A stretch of 56,904 nucleotides of DNA from Alphaproteobacteria bacterium (GTDB lineage: Bacteria; Pseudomonadota; Alphaproteobacteria; Rhizobiales; Hyphomicrobiaceae): assembly GCA_022600345.1 (NCBI GenBank), contig JAHZKP010000076.1, positions 1-56,904 on the forward strand, given 5' to 3'. The translations under genes and the position numbers were made by a program. Below the pieces are notes generated by a model. It searched no databases. It was not told the origin of the DNA and saw only the letters and a program-made list of their open reading frames with translations. Numbering within the stretch: the first letter of the stretch is position 1; every line of letters begins with the position of its first letter. Of the stretch, positions 1 through 9,200 are shown in pieces.

Positions 1-25
1 CGTCTGATATGGGCCGGTGGTAACA

Positions 26-435
26 GTCGCGCCCTCACGGGCGCGTGGATCGAAACGTCTTGGCCACTGAGGAAGATACTTGGGACGACCGTCGCGCCCT
101 CACGGGCGCGTGGATCGAAACGCGAGAAAGAGCGGCAGAGTCAGTCCGCCGCCTGTCGCGCCCTCACGGGCGTGTGGATCGAAACCACTCTGGCTTCAGG
201 TGCCCCGTCTGCGGATCGAGTCGCGCCCTCACGGGCGTGTGGATCGAAACGTCCAGGGTGCGATCAAGCCGCGCCTCGAACGTCACGTCGCGCCCTCACG
301 GGCGTGTGGATCGAAACTATCGCTCGGTGTCCAACCAGCCGGTTTATGGCAGTCGCGCCCTCACGGGCGTGTGGATCGAAACGCGTCCTGGGCACCGCTC
401 CAGACGCGGACGGCTTGTCGCGCCTTCACGGGCGC
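26..435 (+). CRISPR. Type I-C-like CRISPR array, trailer end
   Basis: Six intact 31-nt repeats lie at 26-56, 91-121, 155-185, 220-250, 287-317 and 352-382, with a seventh degenerate one starting at 417. The repeat begins GTCGCGCCCTCACGGGCG and ends GTGGATCGAAAC, the pattern of type I-C repeats. The six spacers are 33-36 nt and all different. Bases 1-25 look like part of another spacer, so the array continues off the left edge. The GAAAC end and the decayed last repeat place the leader to the left, with transcription on the plus strand. Repeats 1-2 have C at repeat position 19 and repeats 3-6 have T; this changes the outermost stem pair from G-C to G-U and keeps the hairpin. No cas gene is visible. 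Confidence 0.96.
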
Positions 436-452
436 CTCTGCGCTCGCGAAGA

Positions 453-1082
453 TCAAGTCGCGCGTGACCTCGTTCGCCTCGACCATACCCGCAGTTTAAT
501 AAACACTATCGAAGTCAGAGCGATGACGAGTGCGCACAGGGCGGCCTTGGTCCATGTCTCCATCGTTCCCTCGATCAATATGCTATGGACGACGCTGCCG
601 ACGACGATCACCGCTGCAAGTATCGTATGGCTGATGCGCCACGTTCGAGGTCGCAGGCCCATCCGTTGGCGGAATGCCGCCAGAAGCGCGACGGCGAAGA
701 TTGCCCACATGGCAACGACGCCCCAGTCGGAAAATGGCGTTGGCGACGTGAACGTCAGGGCGTCGATAACATCAGGTGGGCTGGTGATCCAAAGCCCGCC
801 GACGTGGATCACCACCAAGATGACCAGGCTCGCTCCGACCCAGCGGTGTACGCGCCGCGAGCGAAAGGCTGAAAGTCCTGGCAGGTAACCGCCAATCAAC
901 GCCGGCTGAACAAGCAACAGGCCCAGTGCTGCAACGCCTGCGAAGCCGGCCGTGATGTAGATTGGATCGCGATAGGCTAGAAGCGGGCTTGCTGCTGCGG
1001 CCGCAAGCGGCACGGCAATGGCCGCTGCGAGGGCGACCCAGATCAACGCTGTGCGTGCCAATTGCCTGCCCCTCGACGCCAA
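453..1082 (-). CDS. Ferric reductase-like transmembrane domain protein
   Basis: A 209-residue, strongly hydrophobic protein with about five or six membrane segments. It resembles the haem-binding membrane domain of the ferric reductase/MsrQ-like superfamily: histidines sit within helices in RRVHRWVG, LVVIHVGG and ISHTIL, as expected for b-haem ligands. No flavin or NAD(P)H domain follows, so this is a membrane cytochrome alone. It lies 14 nt downstream of the exported dioxygenase-like gene and is probably cotranscribed with it. The only start giving full length is TTG at 1082; the N-terminus is therefore uncertain. The 3' end is 17 bp from the degenerate last CRISPR repeat. Electron donor and acceptor are unknown. 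Confidence 0.7.
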   Translation of the reverse strand: MASRGRQLARTALIWVALAAAIAVPLAAAAASPLLAYRDPIYITAGFAGVAALGLLLVQPALIGGYLPGLSAFRSRRVHRWVGASLVILVVIHVGGLWITSPPDVIDALTFTSPTPFSDWGVVAMWAIFAVALLAAFRQRMGLRPRTWRISHTILAAVIVVGSVVHSILIEGTMETWTKAALCALVIALTSIVFIKLRVWSRRTRSRAT

Positions 1083-1096
1083 CCCGTTCTGGCCGC

Positions 1097-1585
1097 TCAG
1101 GCCGGTTGAAGCACAAAGTGCGCCTCAAGGCTGGTGTCCTTTGCGCTCGCCATTATGGGGCGCAGGAAAACCGTTTTATAATCACCGCTGTCGTAGGCCA
1201 GGTGACCGTGGGGTTGTCCGAAAGCGGGGACGATCTGCGGCATCTCGAGGCGGAACTCACCGTTGGCGTCGGTGAGGGTGGCGCCATGGCTCTGCGGGTC
1301 CCGCTCATGACCCTCGGTCGTGTGCGCCCAGATCTGGATGCGCTGGCCGGCAAGCGGCTCCCCATCGCCTGCGCGGCGCACGGTGCCGGACATCCAGAAG
1401 CCGCCGCCGCCGATCCGCTCGACGATCGGGGCACCTGGGCGGTAATTGTTGGCGCCGCCGCGCATTGTGCGGGTCGGTGCGATGTCCTTGGCGTTGGCTG
1501 GCGCAAGGAGGCCGGTAAATCCGGTTGCCAGAACGTAGCCGCCCGCGGCGAGGAGACTGCGACGGTTGAGATTGGCGGACTGCAT
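1097..1585 (-). CDS. Tat-exported intradiol dioxygenase-like protein
   Basis: A 162-residue protein starting at an ATG with a strong GGAGGAA ribosome site. The N-terminus has a twin-arginine signal (NRRSLLAAGG followed by a hydrophobic stretch and ANA), so it should be exported folded. The mature part has the beta-sandwich pattern of the intradiol ring-cleavage dioxygenase superfamily: GTVRRAGDGEPLAGQRIQIW, then LTDANGEFRLEMP and an HGHL segment. It is shorter than true catechol dioxygenases, and I cannot identify the full Tyr2-His2 iron site, so enzymatic activity is uncertain. It heads a probable two-gene operon with the ferric-reductase-like protein, suggesting an envelope redox or metal role; this is an inference. 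Confidence 0.7.
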   Translation of the reverse strand: MQSANLNRRSLLAAGGYVLATGFTGLLAPANAKDIAPTRTMRGGANNYRPGAPIVERIGGGGFWMSGTVRRAGDGEPLAGQRIQIWAHTTEGHERDPQSHGATLTDANGEFRLEMPQIVPAFGQPHGHLAYDSGDYKTVFLRPIMASAKDTSLEAHFVLQPA

Positions 1586-1950
1586 GCGAATTCCTCCTGG
1601 CGGGCGTGCAAGTTGCTTGGGCGATGCGCAAGGGACCTAGCAGAAAGTCATAGCGCGATTGCGGCACCTTTCTAACTAAGGGCGGCAAACAGCGCGATCA
1701 ACTGCACGAACGGTTTTGTGATGGAGTGGCCGCCGGTTGGCGTGGGCTGCGTCGCGGATCACGCGGTTGAAAGATTGCTATCGTGGATGAGCAGGGGGCT
1801 GTTCTGCAGTTCTTGGCGGGCTCATGCGTTTTCTTTTCGGGCACTTTTCTGCATGAATTGAAGGCACTGTGGGGGCTTGATTGAAATCCAGGCAATCTGC
1901 CCTCGTTTTGATCGCCAATTGTGCAGTGCGGTAAACTCAAGATGCATTGT

Positions 1951-1966
1951 TGCGCCTGACCGGTGA
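1951..1966 (+). promoter_or_regulatory. Possible NtrC-type dyad
   Basis: TGCGCC and GGTGA half-sites separated by five bases resemble the NtrC binding pattern (TGCACC, about five bases, GGTGCA). It lies about 75 bp upstream of the sigma-54 promoter, a normal enhancer distance. The match is imperfect and is supported mainly by its position. Confidence 0.3.
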
Positions 1967-2026
1967 TCCCTTGAATGGGCGGCTTAACACGCCATTTTTG
2001 CTCAATTGTGTGGGGTTGCCCCATTC

Positions 2027-2042
2027 TGGCACGCGCTTTGCG
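2027..2042 (+). promoter_or_regulatory. Sigma-54 promoter of nirBD
   Basis: The sequence TGGCACGCGCTTTGCG matches the sigma-54 (RpoN) consensus TGGCACG-N4-TTGC, with exactly ten bases between the -24 GG and the -12 GC. The predicted start of transcription is near 2053, giving a leader of about 45 nt before nirB at 2099. This predicts nitrogen-limited, NtrC-type control of nitrite assimilation. Confidence 0.75.
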
Positions 2043-2098
2043 AACGTTAACTGGTGCGCCGCAACAACGGGGCAGGTTAATCGCTTTCGGGGAGCAGA

Positions 2099-4597
2099 AT
2101 GGTCAACAATTGTGATAAGAAACGACTGGTGGTCGTTGGCAACGGGATGGCACCCGGACGGGCGCTGGAGCGGTTGATCGAACGGGCACCCGATAGCTAC
2201 GACATCACGATTTTCAACGCCGAGCCGAGGGTCAATTACGACCGGATCATGCTGTCGCCGGTCCTATCGGGCGAGAAATCGTTCGAAGAGATCGTGATCC
2301 ATGGCGATGGCTGGTACGTGCAAAACGGCATCACGCTTTACAAGGGCGCAAAGGTCACCGGGATCGACCGGATTGCGAAAACGGTGACAGCCGAGTTCGT
2401 TGCCTCTGGTTCGGGCCAGGCTCCCCTGCAACCGCCGATCAGCGTCGAATACGACAAACTAATTGTCGCGACCGGTTCTTCTCCCATCATCATTCCGGTT
2501 CCCGGGCACGACCTTCCCGGTGTCCTTGCCTATCGTGACCTCGATGACGTCAACGCAATGCTGTTGGCGGCAAAGTCGAAGGGGAACGCCGTTGTCATCG
2601 GTGGTGGACTTCTGGGGCTGGAAGCTGCTGCCGGTCTGATGGAACAGGGCATGTCGGTTACGGTCCTGCACCTGATGCCGACGCTGATGGAACGCCAACT
2701 CGATCCAGCCGCCGGTCACCTTTTGCAGAGGTCGCTGGAAGCGCGCGGTATCGATGTCATAACGCGAGCCAACACCAAGGCGATCGTGGGTGACAACAAG
2801 GTGGAGGCCGTCGAACTCGACAGCGGTCAGGTGCTGCCGGCCGACCTTGTCGTGATGGCTGTCGGTATCCGGCCGAATTCGGGGCTCGCTGAGGCTGCCG
2901 GTCTGGCGGTTAATCGCGGTATTGTCGTCGACAATTCGATGCGTACGGACGACCCTGAAATTTTTGCGCTTGGTGAGTGCGCAGAGGCCGATGGTGAAGT
3001 GTTCGGGCTTGTTGCGCCGCTGTATGAAATGGCCAACGTCGTAGCAGCTCAACTGACGGGTGAGGAAAGCAAGTCGTTCAAATCCTCGGCGACCGCAACA
3101 AAGCTCAAGGTGACCGGCATCAACCTCTACTCGGCAGGTGACTTTGCCGAAGGGGAGGGCCGCGAGGAGATCGTCTTGCGGGACGGTGCGCGCGGCAACT
3201 ACCGCCGCCTTGTCTTGAAGGACAACAAGATAATCGGCATCGTGATGTATGGTGATACTGCCGATGGCGCCTGGTTCTTCGATCTGTTGAAGCGGGACGT
3301 CGATGTTTCCGATATGCGCGAGACGTTGATCTTTGGCCAGAATTACGCCGGCGGGATTCCGCTCGATCCGGGGGCTGCGGTTGCCGCCCTTCCCGATGAG
3401 GCGGAAGTGTGTGGTTGCAACGGCGTTTGTAAAGGCGACATTACGGGGGCGATTGCCGGGCTCGGCCTGAAGTCACTTGATGACGTGCGCGCCCACACAA
3501 AGGCGTCGGCCTCGTGCGGTACATGTACCGGGCTCGTCGAGCAGATCCTCAAGGCGCAGTTGGGAGATGCCTACAATCCGGCTGTGGTTACACCGATGTG
3601 CGGCTGTACCGACCTGGGCCATGACGAAGTGCGCCGGCTGATCGTTGCCAAGGAAATCAAGTCGCTGCCCGACGTCATGCAGCAGCTTGAGTGGAAGACG
3701 TCGTGCGGGTGCGCGAAGTGCCGCCCGGCTCTCAACTACTACCTGCTGGCAACGTGGCCGGGCGAGTACGAGGACGATAACCAATCGCGTTTCATCAACG
3801 AGCGCGTGCACGCCAACATTCAAAAGGATGGCACCTATTCGGTCGTTCCGCGCATGTGGGGCGGCGTGACGAGCGCCAGTGAACTGCGGGCGATTGCCGA
3901 TGTCGTCGAAAAGTTCGATATCCCGACGGTGAAATGCACCGGTGGTCAGCGCATCGACATGCTGGGTGTCAAGAAGGAAGACCTGCTGGCGGTGTGGGCC
4001 GACCTCAACGCGGCGGGCATGGTTTCAGGTGCGGCTTATGCCAAGGGCTTGCGCACGGTGAAGACCTGCGTGGGCAAGGACTGGTGCCGCTTTGGGACCC
4101 AGGATTCGACGGGGCTTGGAATTAAGCTTGAGAAATTCCTGTGGGGTTCGTGGACGCCGGCGAAGTTGAAGCTTGCAGTATCCGGATGCCCGCGCAACTG
4201 CGCCGAGGCGACGTGCAAGGACATTGGCGTGATTTGCGTCGATAGCGGCTACGAAATCCATTTCGGCGGTGCTGCGGGCCTCGACATCAAGGGCACTGAA
4301 GTGCTCGGCAACGTGGCCAGCGAAGAAGAAGCGATTGAGGTGATCGGGGCTCTGACCCAGCTCTACCGTGAACAAGGCCGCTATCTGGAGCGCATCTACA
4401 AATGGGCCAAGCGGGTGGGAACCGAGAAGATTCGCGAGCAAATTCTCGATGACCGTGAACGGCGCGTCGAGCTCTACGAGCGCTTCGTTTATTCGCAGAA
4501 GTTTGCGCAAATCGATCCTTGGGCCGAGCGGGTTGCCGGCAAGGATGCGCATGAATTCCAACCAATGTCAGTCGCTACAATGGAGGCGGCAGAATGA
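2099..4597 (+). CDS. nirB: Assimilatory nitrite reductase [NAD(P)H] large subunit
   Basis: An 832-residue siroheme enzyme that reduces nitrite to ammonium in the cytoplasm using NAD(P)H, within the usual NirB length. Order of domains: an FAD/NAD(P)-binding disulfide-oxidoreductase fold from residue 9 (LVVVGNGMAPGRALERL) with a second dinucleotide motif, VIGGGLLGLEAA; two BFD-like [2Fe-2S] modules, the first starting near residue 437 (CGCNGVCKGD, then CGTCTGLVEQ) and the second near 500-550; then the nitrite/sulfite reductase domain. The four cysteines for the [4Fe-4S]-siroheme centre are C657-x5-C663 and C697-x3-C701 (SGCPRNCAEA). It overlaps nirD by 4 bp and lies behind a sigma-54 promoter. 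No nitrate reductase or nitrate transporter gene follows. Confidence 0.97.
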   Translation: MVNNCDKKRLVVVGNGMAPGRALERLIERAPDSYDITIFNAEPRVNYDRIMLSPVLSGEKSFEEIVIHGDGWYVQNGITLYKGAKVTGIDRIAKTVTAEFVASGSGQAPLQPPISVEYDKLIVATGSSPIIIPVPGHDLPGVLAYRDLDDVNAMLLAAKSKGNAVVIGGGLLGLEAAAGLMEQGMSVTVLHLMPTLMERQLDPAAGHLLQRSLEARGIDVITRANTKAIVGDNKVEAVELDSGQVLPADLVVMAVGIRPNSGLAEAAGLAVNRGIVVDNSMRTDDPEIFALGECAEADGEVFGLVAPLYEMANVVAAQLTGEESKSFKSSATATKLKVTGINLYSAGDFAEGEGREEIVLRDGARGNYRRLVLKDNKIIGIVMYGDTADGAWFFDLLKRDVDVSDMRETLIFGQNYAGGIPLDPGAAVAALPDEAEVCGCNGVCKGDITGAIAGLGLKSLDDVRAHTKASASCGTCTGLVEQILKAQLGDAYNPAVVTPMCGCTDLGHDEVRRLIVAKEIKSLPDVMQQLEWKTSCGCAKCRPALNYYLLATWPGEYEDDNQSRFINERVHANIQKDGTYSVVPRMWGGVTSASELRAIADVVEKFDIPTVKCTGGQRIDMLGVKKEDLLAVWADLNAAGMVSGAAYAKGLRTVKTCVGKDWCRFGTQDSTGLGIKLEKFLWGSWTPAKLKLAVSGCPRNCAEATCKDIGVICVDSGYEIHFGGAAGLDIKGTEVLGNVASEEEAIEVIGALTQLYREQGRYLERIYKWAKRVGTEKIREQILDDRERRVELYERFVYSQKFAQIDPWAERVAGKDAHEFQPMSVATMEAAE

Positions 4598-4935
4598 ACG
4601 CCGAGATTAGAACCTGGACGCCTGTCGGAACGATCGATGACATCCCCAGGCGGGGTGCGCGGTGTGTGAAAAACGGCGACATGACGATTGCCGTGTTCCG
4701 CACCGTCGACGACCAAGTCTTCGCACTGGAAGACAAGTGCCCGCACCAGAATGGGCCGCTCAGCCAGGGCATCGTCCACGATAACTGCGTGACCTGTCCC
4801 CTGCACAACTGGGTCATTTCTTTGGAAACCGGTTGCGCCCAGGGGGCGGACGAAGGGCAGACCAACAACTTTCCGGTCCGCGTGCAGGACGGGCAAGTCT
4901 ATCTCGATCTCACGTTCAACAAGTCAACTTCCTGA
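4594..4935 (+). CDS. nirD: Nitrite reductase small subunit, Rieske type
   Basis: A 113-residue partner of NirB. The Rieske-type [2Fe-2S] ligands are complete: C49-x-H51 in DKCPHQNGPLS and C68-x2-H71 in TCPLHNW. The ATG overlaps the nirB stop (ATGA), indicating translational coupling. The small subunit is needed for stable nitrite reductase. Length and motif spacing are normal for the family. Confidence 0.96.
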   Translation: MNAEIRTWTPVGTIDDIPRRGARCVKNGDMTIAVFRTVDDQVFALEDKCPHQNGPLSQGIVHDNCVTCPLHNWVISLETGCAQGADEGQTNNFPVRVQDGQVYLDLTFNKSTS

Positions 4936-5003
4936 GCCAGCGGTCCTATCAGACGGGGCGTTCCATCAATTTTTCCTATGCCGCACAGGGGGAATCCATC
5001 CAG

Positions 5004-5843
5004 ATGACAACGGTGGCTGCTTATGCTTCGGGGCGGGTAACGCTTGTTGGCGCCGGTCCGGGTGATCCCGACCTTTTGACACTGAAGGCCATCAAGGCGC
5101 TGCAGTCGGCTGACGTGATTTTGTTTGATGCGCTGGTGTCCGACGAGGTGTTGGAGTTTGCGCGGAGCGAAGCCAAACGGATGTTGGTGGGAAAGCGCGG
5201 CGGCCGGGTCAGTTGCAAGCAGAGCGACATCAACGAGTTGATGATCAAGCTTGCCAAGCAGGGCAAGCACGTTGTGCGGCTGAAGTCCGGCGACCCGATG
5301 GTTTTCGGTCGCGCCGGCGAAGAGATCGGCGAACTTGAGCAAGCAGGAATACCGGTTACGGTCGTGCCTGGCATTACCGCTGCTTCGGCGATGGCGTCGT
5401 CTCTGCTGGCTTCGCTGACACACCGGGATCATGCCCAATCGGTTCGCTTCGTTACCGGGCACGCGCGAAATGGCGAGCTTCCTGCCGATCTGGATTGGAA
5501 TGGTCTGGCGGATGCTGAAACCACTCTTGTCTTCTACATGGGTGCGCGCACTGCTCCGTTAATTGCAGAGCGGCTGATGGCTGCTGGATTAGCGGCCTCA
5601 ACTCCCGCGGTGATCATGGCTGCAGTCACCAGGCCCAATGAGCGGCGTTGGTCGGGCGACCTGGGAACGCTGGCGCACGGCATCGCCGAATTCGACCTTC
5701 GCTCGCCGGTGCTGATGGGTATTGGGGAGTGCTTCGAGAGCCGTGAAGCTGAAGCCCGGCTGGGCGACCGGGACTCAGAGGTTGGTTTCGACGCCAAGTC
5801 TCGTCGCCAACGAAGTGCGTTGGCGCGGACGCTCACTGCTTGA
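5004..5843 (+). CDS. cobA: Uroporphyrinogen-III C-methyltransferase (siroheme synthesis)
   Basis: A SAM-dependent SUMT that methylates uroporphyrinogen III twice to precorrin-2, the precursor of siroheme. The tetrapyrrole methylase signature runs from residue 12 (VTLVGAGPGDPDLLTLKA) through GKRGG, LKSGDPMVFGRAGEE and VVPGITAA. The frame is open from 4833, but the family begins just before VTLVGAG, so ATG 5004 is the start; AGGGGG lies about 12 nt upstream. The protein is 279 residues and lacks the CysG N-terminal dehydrogenase/ferrochelatase part. It follows nirD by 68 bp, which fits supply of siroheme to NirB. A poorly conserved basic tail ends the protein. Its 3' end overlaps the convergent neighbour by 11 bp. 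Confidence 0.93.
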   Translation: MTTVAAYASGRVTLVGAGPGDPDLLTLKAIKALQSADVILFDALVSDEVLEFARSEAKRMLVGKRGGRVSCKQSDINELMIKLAKQGKHVVRLKSGDPMVFGRAGEEIGELEQAGIPVTVVPGITAASAMASSLLASLTHRDHAQSVRFVTGHARNGELPADLDWNGLADAETTLVFYMGARTAPLIAERLMAAGLAASTPAVIMAAVTRPNERRWSGDLGTLAHGIAEFDLRSPVLMGIGECFESREAEARLGDRDSEVGFDAKSRRQRSALARTLTA

Positions 5844-6243
5844 CGAAGCGCGCCTGGATCGTTTGGCCGTCAGCATCTTTTCCTGACAGGGCGACCTTGG
5901 TCCCGTTTGCCAGGGGTGCTGCGAGTGCGGCGGTGAGTTTGCTGCCCTCGGCCTTCAATGGAATGATTTTGGTTCCGGCGTCTGATTGTACGATTGCTTT
6001 GAACGTGCTGCCAGTCATATCGGCGGGTTCGAGATGTTCGGTGATATGGAAATCGATGGCGGTATCGGTGACCACCATTTCAACGCCGAAGTGGAATTCG
6101 TCCATCGTGTATTGACCGCCGTGTTGGGGTTTGCCCTTGACGTTGTCGTCGTGGGCCACTGCGGGGGGGAATGCAGATGGACCGGCGAGCGCAATTGCCA
6201 TGATCGCAGCCGCGCAGATCCGTCGTGCCAGGGTGATATTCAT
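5833..6243 (-). CDS. Exported small protein of the metal-efflux operon
   Basis: About 136 residues with a clear signal peptide ending in PPAVA-H. The mature part starts with a short polar segment containing HGGQYTMDEFHFGVEMVV and looks like an all-beta periplasmic domain of about 100 residues. No enzymatic motif is visible. The start is chosen at 6243 and not at the in-frame ATG nine bases earlier, because AAGGAG directly abuts that earlier codon and sits nine bases before this one. It is the last gene of the RND efflux operon, 24 bp after the transporter. The HGG motif near the mature N-terminus resembles the N-terminal part of metal-efflux adaptor proteins, so a periplasmic metal-handling role is plausible but unproven. 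Confidence 0.65.
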   Translation of the reverse strand: MNITLARRICAAAIMAIALAGPSAFPPAVAHDDNVKGKPQHGGQYTMDEFHFGVEMVVTDTAIDFHITEHLEPADMTGSTFKAIVQSDAGTKIIPLKAEGSKLTAALAAPLANGTKVALSGKDADGQTIQARFVKQ

Positions 6244-6267
6244 GATGGTCATCTCCTTTGGTTGGCT

Positions 6268-9200
6268 TCAATAGGCTTCGGCGGGGGCGGTGTCGCCCAG
6301 TGGTTTGGCTTTCCGTTCATCGAGAATGCGTTGCAGCGGTTGGCGTCCGAATTTCAGGAACAACAACGGCGTGAGCACGGCATCGATCAGGGTGGCCGAA
6401 ATCAGGCCGCCGAAAATCGTCACGGCCAAGGGGTGCAGGATTTCGCGTCCGGGCTCGTCGGCTGCAATGATCAACGGCACCAGGGCCAGGCCGGCCGACA
6501 GGGCGGTCATCAGGACGGGAGTGAGGCGTTCAAGCGTGCCGCGCACAACGAGGCGGGTGCCGAAGGTTTCACCTTCATAAAGCGCCAGGTTGATGTAGTG
6601 GCTGACCTTGAGGATGCCGTTGCGGGCGGATATTCCTGCCAGCGTGATGAAGCCGACGAGGCTTGCGACCGAGAAGGGCAGCCCGGCAATCCAAAGTGCT
6701 GCGACGCTGCCAATGATGCCAAGGGGAATGTTGGTCAGTACGATTGCGGCCAGTGTGGTTGAATTGTAGCGCGAATAGAGCACCAGGAAGATCAGGCTAA
6801 GCGAGATCAACGAGAGCAGGCCGATGGTGCGGGTGGCTTCTTCTTGGGCGCGGAATTTTCCTTCAAGGCGGACGGTATACCCCGGCGGCATGGATGTCTC
6901 GTCGATTGCCTGGCGGATGTCAGCGATGATGGCGGCCATGTCGCGGTTGCCGTCACCGTTGGCGGAAACGACGATGCGGCGCTGCTGGTTTTCGCGCAGG
7001 ATCTGGTTGGGCCCTTCGGTTTCCTTGACGTCGGCAAGCCGTTTCAGGGGCACGTAGCCGGATGGTGTCGAAACGAGGGCGTCGCCCAGGCCGGCGGTTG
7101 AGCGGTCGTCGTCGGCAAGCCTCATGACGACATCGAAGCGACGGTTGCCTTCGATGATCTGGGAGACGGTGCGCCCGTTGGTCAGGTCGGCAAGCGTGGC
7201 GGTGAGTGCGGGTGGGGTGACGCCATAGAGTCCGGAGCGGGCATAATCGGGGACGACCTGAAGCTGCGGGATCAATACCTGCTTTTCAATCTGCAGGTCG
7301 GCGATGCCGGGTATGGCTTGCAGTCTGGCGCGCATGTCGGCGGCCAGCGTTCGCAGCCGGTCGAGGTCTTCGCCGAAGATCTTGAGGGCGATCTGGGCGC
7401 GCACGCCTGAGAGCATATGATCGAGGCGGTGGGAGATCGGCTGGCCGAGGCTGATGGTTGCGGGCAGGGCCGACAGGACTTCGCGAATGTCGGCGTAGAT
7501 TTCGTTGCGGGAACGCTCTGAGCGCGCCAATTCGACATCCAGTTCACTGACGTGGACGCCTTCGGCGTGCTCGTCGAGTTCCGCCCGCCCGGTGCGCCGC
7601 CCGACGCTTTTGACTTCCTCGACCTGCATGACCAGGCGTTCGGCGATGGCTGCCAGGCGGTTGGATTCGGCCAGGGAAATTCCGGGATTATAGATAACGC
7701 TTGCTAGCAGCGTGCCTTCGTTAAAGGGGGGCAGGAAGGCGCGCGGCAGTTGGGTCGCAAGTGAAGCTGCTGCGATTACGCCAGCCAGGATCGATATGAC
7801 GACCAGGCGGGGGTGCGCAAATGTCCAGCCAAGCAGCGCTTTGTGGGCGGCCTTGAGGTTGCGGACTAGAAAAGTGTCGCGCTCGGGTTCGCTTGGCACT
7901 TTCAAGAGCAGGTGGCACAGCACCGGGGTCAGCGTGATCGAGGTCAGCAGGCTGGCGAGAATCGCAACGATATAGGCGAGGCCCAATGGGCGGAACAGTT
8001 GTCCTTCCAGGCCGGTCATGGCGAATAACGGAACGAAGACCAGGACGATGATGGCGGTGGCGTAGACGATAGAGGAGCGGACCTCGTGGGACGCGTCGAG
8101 GATTACCGACAGGCGCGGGCGGGGGCTGTGCGACTGAGCATTCAAACGCAACCGCCGAAGTGCGTTTTCGACGCCGACTACGGCATCGTCGACCAGTTCG
8201 CCGATGGCGATAGCAATGCCGCCCAACGTCATTGTGTTGATCGACAAGCCGAAGGCGTAGAACACCAGAACCGTGATGAAGATCGAGATCGGGATGGCGG
8301 TGAGCGATATGACGGTGGCGCGCCAGTTCATCAGGAACAACAAGAGGATGAAGGCGACGACGATGGCGGCCTCGACCAGGACGCTCTTGACGTTGGCGAT
8401 TGAGGTTTCGATGAACGTTGCCTGGCGAAACTGAATACGGTCGGCAATGACGCCCTCGGGCATCGAGCGCTGCAGTTTTGCTAGTTGCGCCTCGATGGCG
8501 GTCGTCACCGAGACGGTGTCGGCCTGGGGTTGTTTCTGGACGCTGATGATGACGGCGGGTTCGCCCTGGTAGCCGGCATCTCCGCGCTTGACGCGAGGTG
8601 CGAAGTCGACCTTGGCAACCTGGCGAAGCAATATCGGCAGGCCGTCGCGCGTCAGGATAACGAGGTTGCGAAGGTCGTCGAGGCGGGTGGTGCGGCCGAT
8701 GTTCCGGATCAGATATTCGCGGGCGTGCTGGTCGATGAAGCCGCCGCCGGCGTTGGTGCCGAACTGGGTTATCGCCTGCTCGATCTGGTGGGGTTTGATA
8801 TCGAGGCGCTGCATGGCGATAAGGTCGGGGCTGACGCGGTACTGGCGCACTTCGCCGCCGATGGGGATGACCTGGGCGACACCGGGAACGGTGAGGATCT
8901 GCGGCCTGATGACGAAGTCTGCGATCTCGCGTAATTCCATTGGCGAGACGGTTTTGCCGGTGATGGCGATGAGCATGATCTCGCCCATGATGGAGGAGAT
9001 CGGGCCCAGCTGGGGCTGGATGTTGTTGGGCAGTTGCGGGCCGACAATGGCAAGGCGTTCATTGACCAGTTGGCGATTGCGATAGGTGTCGGTGCCCCAG
9101 TCGAATTCGATATAGACGATTGACAAGCCCACGCTTGAGACAGACCGCAGGCGGATGACGCCGGGCATACCATTCAGCGCGGTTTCCAGCGGGTAGGTGA

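Larger units (their letters stand above)
1586..2098 (+). promoter_or_regulatory. Divergent regulatory region upstream of nirB
   Basis: This 513-bp stretch separates the leftward dioxygenase-like gene from nirB. The only open frame across it, on the minus strand at 1698-2024, has no family resemblance and an implausible composition, so I treat the region as non-coding. It holds the sigma-54 promoter and a possible NtrC-type dyad listed separately. The nirB start is preceded by GGGGAGCAGA, a usable ribosome site. Confidence 0.6.

Noticed and set aside
45-888. Long open frames through the CRISPR array (140, 139 and 238 codons)
   Set aside because: They are produced by the repeats; the translations repeat SRPHGRVDRN or ALTGVWIET and have no family likeness.
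1698-2024. 108-codon minus-strand frame upstream of nirB
   Set aside because: No ribosome site, odd composition, and it overlaps the probable regulatory region.
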